From assembly GCA_016794505.1 (NCBI GenBank), contig JAEUJZ010000135.1, positions 1 through 34,677 of the forward strand: 34,677 nucleotides of DNA, given 5' to 3'. This DNA comes from Myxococcales bacterium (lineage in GTDB: Bacteria > Myxococcota_A > Polyangia > Palsa-1104 > JAEUJZ01). How positions within the stretch are numbered: position 1 is the first letter of the stretch; the number at the start of each line of letters is the position of its first letter. Position numbers and translations under genes: made by a program. Under the pieces are notes generated by a model that had not been told where the DNA came from, made no database searches, and saw only the letters and a list, made by a program, of their open reading frames with translations. This document shows positions 7,337 through 14,274 of this stretch, piece by piece.

Positions 7337-9658
7337 TCAGAGTGCGTGCAGAAAGTGCAGTAGGGCAGCGCGATCGGGCAGCGACAGCGAGAGGCCGAAG
7401 CGATGTCCGCCGCTGCGCTGTGGATCCAGCAGGGCTTCCACGCTGGGCACCGATCCATCGTGCAGATAGGGGGCCGTGCGCGACAGGCCAAGCAGTGTCG
7501 GAACCTTGTATCCGTTGCCGCTATTGGGCAAGACGGCGCTGATACGCGTTGCATCGGTTGCCAGAGTGGACAGCGGAATCACGCGACCGTTCGTGTACAG
7601 CGGGGGCTCGTGGCAGCGTGCGCAGGTCTTTGAAAAGACGCGGCGCCCTGCCGATCGCGCTGGGTGTGCGATGGTCACGGCCGCTTCCGCGGCGGCAGCT
7701 TGCCCGAGCGATCGCAGGTACGCGGCCAGAAGTGCAATCACCGCCGGGGGCGCCGAGCGCGCAGACAGGTTGCGATCGATCTGCAGTTCGAGGCTGGGAG
7801 TATCGCCGTTCCAACGCACCGGCCCATGGCTGGCAAGTCCCCACAGGCTGGGAATCTCCGTCGGATTGTGCATTCCGTCGGACGACGAGTCGTTGCGGCC
7901 TGGCCGGTACGACATCAGCTGATCGAGGTTGCGATTCTGTGCCTTGTAGTGAATCGGCTGGTCGATGCATGCCGCCAGAAGCAGCCCTTGATCGTAGCTG
8001 CGGCTTGGGAGTCCATCGTGGCGCTGCCCGGTCGCGTCAATCTGCGTGTGGCACAGCGCACAGGTCACGCCATACCGGCCCTGCGAGGCGCGCACAGCCG
8101 ATGGGCCTTCCGCCTGCTCATCGTCAACGAGGACCAGTCCTGGAATCACGTGCGGCCCACCCATTTTGCCGTGCACTTGCAGACCCAACGCGTCCAGCAG
8201 ATCGTGGTTTTTTCCGTCGGGAAAAAGGAAGCTGCGCAGGCACGAGTCATAGTCTGTCTGCGAGGAAAACGGATACAGACGGAACAGCTCTTGACCCATT
8301 GCCAGAGCGGCCGGGCTGGTGAGCGCTTCCGTCGCAAACACAGCGGCGGCACGGACTTCGAGCGCGGCCGGGGACACCTGCGGCACAAGAGGGCGACTGA
8401 GAGGTGTGTGATCGAGCTCTTTGGCAGTCAGTCGAAAGGGCGGCTTGCCAGGCTCGATCGACCGACGCAGCCCAAGCAATTGGCGCACGCGGCGATGGGC
8501 CACTTCGAGATCCAAGTCTGGGGTTAGAAGGCGGGCTCGTTCACCCAGCTCGTCGACGAAGGTAGCGGGTAGATTGCCCAGCGAAAGCGAGTGCCGCAAA
8601 GCGGCCAGAGCCCGGCCGTCGCGCGCCCGATCGAGCACACGAGCGCGCAGGTAGTGAGCGATACCCGAGAGCGGATCGATCTGGATCACTCCGTCGAGCA
8701 AGCGCTCGGCGGTGGCAGCAAATAGAGGATCTGCGGACTTCAGAAGCAGCCCGATGTAGGGCGGCAACAGCGGCATAAGATCGGCGACGACAGCCGGGCT
8801 TAGCGCAGCCGGGATCACGGGCAGGGGCGCGACTGCGCTGGGCTTGGGCACACTGCTTCCCGACACGTGCAGGCTGCGCAGAAGTGTCTGCAAAAGTGCG
8901 GCATCGTGCAGGCTGTCTTGGCTAAGCACTGCGGCGAGTACGGCCTGTCGAAAGACGAAGCGATCGGCGTGGCCAAGTCCTGCGGCGATGTGCTGTCGCG
9001 TCTGCGTCTGCAGCTCGCGGCTCGGTAGCGCTGAATACAGGGCGCCCAGCGCGAACAAGGCCCGTCCGTGCAGAAGTGGCGAGGGATCCTCGGTCAGCAG
9101 AGCCAGAGTCTGCTTGGGCAGCGACCCCGACCCGAGCTCGCGACGTGCAGCCTCGTGAAGGGCGGCGAAGGCGGCGATGCTTGCCAAGGTCCAGGCCGAT
9201 AGCCGCTCGCTTTGTTGGCCAAGAGCCTGGCTGCAGGCACTGGCATAGCGATGCAGCGCGTCGGCATCGGGGGGCGAAAATCCAGCACCTGGCGAGGTCC
9301 AGCGCGACGCCAGCTCAAAGAGCGCACTTGCCTGCTGGTCGATGCAGGGCAGCGCGACCAGCGCGCTTCGTGGGTCGTGCGGATCGGAAGGGCACGCGCC
9401 TGCGGCAAGCGAAAGCAGAGTGCGATCCTCGACGGCAGCGGCTGCCGAAACCGGTGAATCGCGACGCACAGCCGGCGCAGCCAAACGGGATGCGGCCGAC
9501 AGCGAGGCGGCCTGCGCTGCAGGGTGCGGCGTTGACTCGGAAGCCGAGTGAACAGCTGCCCCAGGCGGACTGCCACAGCCGAGCAGCCACAGAAAAAGGG
9601 GCCACGGGGATAGGAACGAGACGCTCAGGCTCGGCCAAGCAAGAATCCGAGGGAACAC
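7337..9658 (-). CDS. Diheme cytochrome c lipoprotein with long helical N-terminal region
   Basis: A 773-residue periplasmic-facing lipoprotein. A signal peptide ends in the lipobox LLGC (C28), then comes an Ala/Ser/Pro-rich linker. About residues 90-420 are alpha-helical with HEAT/TPR-like character (LLHGRALFALGALYSALPSRE; IAHYLRARVLDRARDGRALAALRHSLSLG). The C-terminal third is a diheme cytochrome of the MauG/cytochrome c peroxidase type. CALCH (C533-H537) and CARCH (C679-H683) bind hemes c, and KVPTLLGLSRTAPYLHDGSV is the family-typical segment after the second heme, giving a possible axial or distal ligand. The start is GTG at 9658, with a TGA five codons upstream. It is the first gene of the operon that includes the NuoM-like protein, 129 bp ahead of the next gene, so it may supply or accept electrons there. 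Confidence 0.87.
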   Translation of the reverse strand: MFPRILAWPSLSVSFLSPWPLFLWLLGCGSPPGAAVHSASESTPHPAAQAASLSAASRLAAPAVRRDSPVSAAAAVEDRTLLSLAAGACPSDPHDPRSALVALPCIDQQASALFELASRWTSPGAGFSPPDADALHRYASACSQALGQQSERLSAWTLASIAAFAALHEAARRELGSGSLPKQTLALLTEDPSPLLHGRALFALGALYSALPSRELQTQTRQHIAAGLGHADRFVFRQAVLAAVLSQDSLHDAALLQTLLRSLHVSGSSVPKPSAVAPLPVIPAALSPAVVADLMPLLPPYIGLLLKSADPLFAATAERLLDGVIQIDPLSGIAHYLRARVLDRARDGRALAALRHSLSLGNLPATFVDELGERARLLTPDLDLEVAHRRVRQLLGLRRSIEPGKPPFRLTAKELDHTPLSRPLVPQVSPAALEVRAAAVFATEALTSPAALAMGQELFRLYPFSSQTDYDSCLRSFLFPDGKNHDLLDALGLQVHGKMGGPHVIPGLVLVDDEQAEGPSAVRASQGRYGVTCALCHTQIDATGQRHDGLPSRSYDQGLLLAACIDQPIHYKAQNRNLDQLMSYRPGRNDSSSDGMHNPTEIPSLWGLASHGPVRWNGDTPSLELQIDRNLSARSAPPAVIALLAAYLRSLGQAAAAEAAVTIAHPARSAGRRVFSKTCARCHEPPLYTNGRVIPLSTLATDATRISAVLPNSGNGYKVPTLLGLSRTAPYLHDGSVPSVEALLDPQRSGGHRFGLSLSLPDRAALLHFLHAL

Positions 9659-9752
9659 CGCCGCGGTGTATCACAGCCCTGCGGGCACGTGCAGAGTGGA
9701 GCGGTGGTGGCGCGATGGCGACGAGGATCGGGCGGGAGGTGTGCCGCGAGAG

Positions 9753-10757
9753 CTACGGCGCCGGGTTGTCGCCGAGCACGACGATCTTGCGAATCTGGCC
9801 CAGAGACAGCGAGCGATAACCGCCGCTGACTACGCGGACGATGAGCTGCTCATCGGGGGAGTATTCGAAGAATTCAGCCTGGATTCGGCCGCCGCCTTCG
9901 AGGTGGATCAGCAGCTCTCCCGTCGTTGGGATGACTTGCGCGGCCATTGGGCGCGGGCCCATGATGCGGCGGATGTCGCTCCAGCGAATGGTGCGAAGCT
10001 GGCCGCTGGGCAAGCGCAGCGTCGTGTGGTCGGTGATCAAGGCTTCAACGATGTCGCCTTTGACCGTCGAGCCATCACGCATCACGATGGTGCGCTCGGG
10101 AGATCCAAGGTCGGCTGACACGTCATTCTTGGATCGCTGCGGCGAGATTTTTTTCGCTTCGTTCCAGCCGATGCGGCGCTTTTCGCCATTGGCGAGCTTC
10201 AGCGTGACATGCGATCCCGCATCGTATTCGAGTACTTCGCCGTGGAACACCAAGCCTTCGCGCGTGACGACAGTGCGTACGGTGTCTGGCGGTGGCGGCA
10301 AGACCACGCCGCCGCTGGCCACGGCACCCGGACGTGGCGCTTGCGTCGCAGGACTTGGATTTTGCGATGGTGCGGGGCTGGCGGCTGGCGCGCTGCTGAC
10401 AGGTGCCGGCGCGACTGCGCTGGGGGGATTCATCGGCGCGCTGTTGACCGCGGCAGGCGGGCTCGCGGCGGGTGCAGTAGACGCCTTGGGTCGCGGCGGC
10501 GAGATGTGCGCAGCGTCGGAAAATGCGATCCGCTTGAGCTCTCCGCTGTCGAGCTTGAGGGTGATGTGATCGCCGATGACGTACTCGACGACCTCGCCGC
10601 GGTACATGGCACCGTCTCCGGTGACGACGGTTCGTTCGACCGGCCCGGTGGGCTGGCTGGGCACCGAGCCAGGACTGACTTGTGCCTGCACCGACATCGG
10701 CGAAAGCGCCGTAAGTCCCAAGAGCAGCAGCGTACGGAAGTCACCTCGGCAACGCAT
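9753..10757 (-). CDS. Secreted protein with four repeats of a small beta-module
   Basis: A 334-residue exported protein, function unknown. The signal peptide (about 1-26, ending VQAQ) is followed by two repeats of roughly 48 residues around a Pro/Ala-rich linker, then two more near the C-terminus. Each has the pattern 'hydrophobic strand, G, (x)GEVxEY, GDHxTLKLxSGExRRIxWxDxxxI'. Examples are MYRGEVVEYVIGDHITLKL, VFHGEVLEYDAGSHVTLKL, TVKGDIVEALITDHTTLRL, and a more divergent fourth copy with IQAEFFEYSPDEQLIVRV. This looks like a five-stranded SH3/LSm-like fold. The ATG at 10757 is chosen because GGGAGG lies eight bases upstream and the signal peptide starts there; the frame remains open further upstream. 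It is divergent from the allantoinase operon. Confidence 0.75.
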   Translation of the reverse strand: MRCRGDFRTLLLLGLTALSPMSVQAQVSPGSVPSQPTGPVERTVVTGDGAMYRGEVVEYVIGDHITLKLDSGELKRIAFSDAAHISPPRPKASTAPAASPPAAVNSAPMNPPSAVAPAPVSSAPAASPAPSQNPSPATQAPRPGAVASGGVVLPPPPDTVRTVVTREGLVFHGEVLEYDAGSHVTLKLANGEKRRIGWNEAKKISPQRSKNDVSADLGSPERTIVMRDGSTVKGDIVEALITDHTTLRLPSGQLRTIRWSDIRRIMGPRPMAAQVIPTTGELLIHLEGGGRIQAEFFEYSPDEQLIVRVVSGGYRSLSLGQIRKIVVLGDNPAP

Positions 10758-10953
10758 CAGAACCTCCCGCTGAAATTGTACTCTGCGACCGGCGTCGCCG
10801 GGGGGCGGATTTGCGCCGCGGGCCTGCACGTGGATCCCTGCCGATCGGCGTGGCACGAACACAGGCGAGTGCGCGGCGTGATCTAGGGGACGGGCTGCGC
10901 TGCGATCTCGGGGCGTGACCTCGGGGGGGCGACGGCAGTACCATGCTCGCCTT
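10758..10953. promoter_or_regulatory. Divergent intergenic region between beta-repeat gene and allantoin operon
   Basis: A 196-bp gap between two divergent start codons, so it must hold promoters for both. The GGGAGG ribosome site of the minus gene is at its left edge. I saw no strong sigma-70 hexamers or long palindromes. Confidence 0.4.
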
Positions 10954-12333
10954 ATGAAGGCGCTCGGAAACAAGTGGCTCTTGCGCGGTCAGCGCATCGT
11001 CTTTCCTGACGCAGTGCGTCCGGCGATGTTGCAGATCGAAGGAGAGCGCATCACAGACATCCTGCCCATTGACCACGAAAATCCGTCGGGATTGGTGGTT
11101 CTTGACGCCGGAAACTTGGCCGTCCTGCCCGGCCTGGTCGATACGCATGCGCACATCAACGAGCCTGGCCGGACCGACTGGGAAGGCTTCGTCACTGCCA
11201 CGCGAGCCTGCGCGGCGGGCGGCATCACGACGGTGGTCGACATGCCGCTCAACTCGATCCCAGCGACGACGACGCTGTCCGCGCTGCAGATCAAGCGGCA
11301 GTCGGCACGCGGCCAGTGCCAGATCGACTATGGCTTTTGGGGCGGCGTGGTACCGGGCAACCGCGACGAGCTTTCGGCGATGGTCGATGCCGGTGCGCTG
11401 GGCTTTAAGGCCTTTATGTGCGAGTCCGGCGTCGATGAGTTTCCGGCGTCCTCGCTGACCGACCTAGAGCAGGCGATGCATGTGCTGCGCGAAAAAGGAG
11501 TGCCGCTTCTGGTTCATGCCGAGCTGGAAGGTCCGGCGCCGCGGGTCGAAGACGGCGATGTGCGCAGCTACGAGAGCTATCTGAGATCACGGCCGCGCGA
11601 GTTCGAGAACCGCGCCATCGCAGCCCTGCTGCCGCTTCTGCGCCGCACCGCATGTCGCACGCATGTCGTGCATTTGTCGTCGAGCGATGCGCTGTCACTG
11701 TTGGCTCAGGCCCGCGACGAAGGTCTGCCGCTTTCGGCGGAGACCTGTCCGCATTATCTGTCGCTGTGCGCCGAAGACGTGCCAAGCGGTGCCACGTGGT
11801 TCAAGTGCGCTCCGCCCATTCGCGAACGGATGAACAACGAGCGGCTGTGGCTGGCTTTGAAGAGCGGCGACATCGACTTCGTCGTGTCGGATCACTCGCC
11901 GTGTACGCCTGGCCTAAAGCACATGGAGCGCGGCGACTTTGCCCGCGCGTGGGGAGGCATCAGCTCGATCCAGTTCAGCTTGCCCGTGGTGTGGAGCGGT
12001 CTGCGTACACGCGGCATGTCGATTTCTGATCTGGTGCGCCTGATGTGTCAGAACACCGCGCGCTTTGCTGGCCTTGCCCATCGCAAGGGCAGTATCGCCG
12101 TCGGAAAAGACGCGGATCTAGTGCTGTTCGATGACACGCGCGAGTACGTCTTGTCGGCCGAGACGATCCAGCATCGCCACAAAGTGACGCCCTATCTTGG
12201 GCGAGCGCTGTGCGGTCGCGTGCAGGTGACGATTCTGCGCGGCCGCGTCATTTATGAAGAAGGAAACTTCCCCACACCACCGACGGGTCGCGAGGTGGGG
12301 ACGAAGTTGTCACAAGGAATGCAGAGCGAATGA
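10954..12333 (+). CDS. allB: Allantoinase
   Basis: Hydrolyses allantoin to allantoate, the first ring-opening after urate oxidation. A 459-residue cyclic amidohydrolase with the binuclear-metal site complete: HAH (H65, H67) in THAHINEPGRTDWEGF, a hallmark of allantoinases; carbamylatable K152 in GFKAF; H188 in LLVHAE; H240 in THVVHLS; and D313 in VVSDHSPC. The C-terminal beta-segment (GKDADLVLFDD... GRALCGRVQVTILRGRVIYEEG) closes the amidohydrolase sandwich domain. The ATG at 10954 is used; an in-frame GTG at 10915 would add 13 residues without family similarity. It is the first gene of an operon, and its TGA overlaps the allantoicase ATG (ATGA). Confidence 0.96.
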   Translation: MKALGNKWLLRGQRIVFPDAVRPAMLQIEGERITDILPIDHENPSGLVVLDAGNLAVLPGLVDTHAHINEPGRTDWEGFVTATRACAAGGITTVVDMPLNSIPATTTLSALQIKRQSARGQCQIDYGFWGGVVPGNRDELSAMVDAGALGFKAFMCESGVDEFPASSLTDLEQAMHVLREKGVPLLVHAELEGPAPRVEDGDVRSYESYLRSRPREFENRAIAALLPLLRRTACRTHVVHLSSSDALSLLAQARDEGLPLSAETCPHYLSLCAEDVPSGATWFKCAPPIRERMNNERLWLALKSGDIDFVVSDHSPCTPGLKHMERGDFARAWGGISSIQFSLPVVWSGLRTRGMSISDLVRLMCQNTARFAGLAHRKGSIAVGKDADLVLFDDTREYVLSAETIQHRHKVTPYLGRALCGRVQVTILRGRVIYEEGNFPTPPTGREVGTKLSQGMQSE

Positions 12334-13343
12334 GCCACCCCATCCCATCCAGCGCCGCGGTGCGCGTGTCGTTCATGGATCTTTTGGATCTCGCCAGCGA
12401 AAAAGTGGGCGGCCGTGTGCTTTCGTGCAGCGACGATTTCTTCGCGGAAAAAGAGAACCTGCTCAAGGCCACGCCCGCGGTGTTCATCCCCGACAAGTAC
12501 ACCGAGCGCGGCAAGTGGATGGACGGCTGGGAATCGCGACGCAAGCGCGTGCCTGGCCACGATATCTGCGTCGTCGAGCTTGGCATTCCCGGTGCCATCT
12601 TTGGCTTTGAAGTCGACACCAGCTTTTTTACCGGCAACTATCCCGAGTGCTGCTCAATCGATGGCAGCAGCGACGGTGGCGTGACGTGGAAAGAGCTGGT
12701 CAGCAAGACCAAGCTTCTGGGCAATACGCGCAACATCCTTCCCAACTTTGCGGGCGCGGATCGCATCACGCACCTGCGCTTGCACAGCTATCCCGACGGA
12801 GGCATCGCTCGTCTGCGCGTGTATGGCGAGGCGCGTCCTGACTGGGACACCCTGCTGCAAACCGCAAAAGACGGCCGGGTTGACGTTGCCTGCGCCGCAC
12901 ATGGGGGCGTGGTGATCGCGGCCAGCGATATGCACTATGGCGCCAAGGACAACGTCTTGTTTCCCGCTCGCGCGACGCACATGGGCGAAGGCTGGGAGAC
13001 GCGGCGCAGCCGTGGTGTCAACCACGACTGGCTGATTCTGCGCCTGGGACGCCCGTCGTCGATTGCCGAGATCGAAGTCGACACCAACCACTTCAAGGGC
13101 AACTTTCCTGAGTCCTGTCGTATCGAGGGCTGCGTGGCTCCGGCTGAGTATCTGGCGAGTGACTTTCGCGATCAGCCGGTGCGCTGGAGCGAGATCGTGC
13201 CGCGGCACACGCTGCAAGCGCATACGCAGCACCGCTTCAGCCAAGAGCTTCTTGCCGGAACCGGTGTCTTTTCACACCTGCGCGTGACCATTTTTCCTGA
13301 CGGCGGAATCAGTCGCTTGCGCGTGATGGGGACGCCGCAGTGA
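12330..13343 (+). CDS. alc: Allantoicase
   Basis: Hydrolyses allantoate to ureidoglycolate and urea. 337 residues, the usual length for the family, with the characteristic internal duplication of two jelly-roll-like repeats. The first is around GWESRRKR (67-74), GHDICVVELG and EVDTSFFTGNYPE. The second is around GWETRRSR (221-228), NHDWLILRLG and EVDTNHFKGNFPE. Each repeat ends in a PDGGI(A/S)RLRV(Y/M)G segment. The start overlaps the allantoinase stop by four bases (ATGA), and its own stop overlaps the next GTG, so translation is likely coupled. No ureidoglycolate lyase is present in the window to finish the pathway. Confidence 0.95.
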   Translation: MSHPIPSSAAVRVSFMDLLDLASEKVGGRVLSCSDDFFAEKENLLKATPAVFIPDKYTERGKWMDGWESRRKRVPGHDICVVELGIPGAIFGFEVDTSFFTGNYPECCSIDGSSDGGVTWKELVSKTKLLGNTRNILPNFAGADRITHLRLHSYPDGGIARLRVYGEARPDWDTLLQTAKDGRVDVACAAHGGVVIAASDMHYGAKDNVLFPARATHMGEGWETRRSRGVNHDWLILRLGRPSSIAEIEVDTNHFKGNFPESCRIEGCVAPAEYLASDFRDQPVRWSEIVPRHTLQAHTQHRFSQELLAGTGVFSHLRVTIFPDGGISRLRVMGTPQ

Positions 13344-13921
13344 GCGCGCAACAGGCTCCCCACGACGAGTGGCTTGCTCAGGGCTTGCAGGCGCTTCGCG
13401 CTCGGCCGATCGAGACGCTTCGCGCTCAACTTACGACGTGCTGCGGCGCAGCGCGCTGGGTCGATCGCATGCTAGCGCGTCATCCTTTTGCCGATGTCTC
13501 GACGATGCTGCGTGATGCCGAGTCGATCTGGTGGGACTTGGACGAGTCTGATTGGCTGCAGGCGTTCGCCGCGCATCCCAAGATCGGCGACGTCGAATCG
13601 ATCCGGCGCAAGTACGCGGCGCAGGCGACGTGGTCGCTGCAGGAACAGACGGGTGTGCGCGGTGCCAGCGAAGCCGTGCTGCAGGGCTTGGCCGCAGGCA
13701 ATGCGGCCTATGAAGCCAAGTTCGGCTTTATCTTTTTGGTCTGCGCGACGGGGAAAAGCGCCGCCGAGCTGCTGGCCATATTGACGGCGCGGCTGCCTGC
13801 GGATCGCGCGAGTGAGCTACGCGTGGCCGCGGGGGAACAAGCGAAAATCACCGCGCTGCGCTTGCGCAAGTGGCTGACCGAAGCAGCGCAGGCGACCGAA
13901 ACAGGAGATCCGTCCCGATGA
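13340..13921 (+). CDS. uraD: OHCU decarboxylase
   Basis: 2-oxo-4-hydroxy-4-carboxy-5-ureidoimidazoline decarboxylase, which makes (S)-allantoin from the hydrolysed product of 5-hydroxyisourate. 193 residues, mostly helical. The catalytic His79 is in AHPKIGD, and the family segment AYEAKFGFIFLVCATGKSAAELL (starting at 123) is intact. The N-terminus contains the usual CCG.xRW (34-40) signature. The GTG start overlaps the allantoicase stop (GTGA), and the stop overlaps the next ATG (ATGA). It works directly after the HIU hydrolase encoded next. Confidence 0.95.
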   Translation: MSAQQAPHDEWLAQGLQALRARPIETLRAQLTTCCGAARWVDRMLARHPFADVSTMLRDAESIWWDLDESDWLQAFAAHPKIGDVESIRRKYAAQATWSLQEQTGVRGASEAVLQGLAAGNAAYEAKFGFIFLVCATGKSAAELLAILTARLPADRASELRVAAGEQAKITALRLRKWLTEAAQATETGDPSR

Positions 13922-14274
13922 GCACGACAAGCCTGAGAAGCCCCATCACGACGCACGTCCTTGACACAGCGCGCGGCTGTCCGGCGGCCGACGTGCCCGT
14001 TCGTTTGGAACGACAGGTCGGCGACGGCTTCGAAGTGATCGGCCGCGGCGTGACCAACCGCGATGGACGTGTCGCGGATCTGCTGCCGCCGGGCACGCTC
14101 GCAGCGGGCGTGTATCGCATCACGTTCGAGACGGGTGCGTACTATGAATCATGTGCCACACCGGGCTTCTATCCTTATGCGCAGATCGTGTTCGTGGTGC
14201 GCGACGTCAGCCAGCACTATCACGTGCCGCTGCTGCTCAGTCCGTATGGCTATTCAACGTATCGGGGGAGCTAG
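13918..14274 (+). CDS. uraH: 5-hydroxyisourate hydrolase (transthyretin-like)
   Basis: Hydrolyses 5-hydroxyisourate, the product of urate oxidase, to OHCU. 118 residues, typical for the transthyretin-related HIU hydrolases. Conserved residues are visible: H13 in THVLD, R51 after NRDGR, H102 in YHVPLLLSP, and the C-terminal tetrapeptide YRGS that closes the active site of the tetramer. No signal peptide, so cytosolic. The start at 13918 overlaps the uraD stop and is preferred over an upstream in-frame ATG at 13870. With uraD, allB and alc it covers the steps from 5-hydroxyisourate to ureidoglycolate. The urate oxidase itself is not in the window. Confidence 0.95.
   Translation: MSTTSLRSPITTHVLDTARGCPAADVPVRLERQVGDGFEVIGRGVTNRDGRVADLLPPGTLAAGVYRITFETGAYYESCATPGFYPYAQIVFVVRDVSQHYHVPLLLSPYGYSTYRGS

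Noticed and set aside
7326..7338. GAGCGC-A-GCGCTC inverted repeat over the cytochrome lipoprotein stop
   Set aside because: Loop of one base and no T run make a terminator unlikely.
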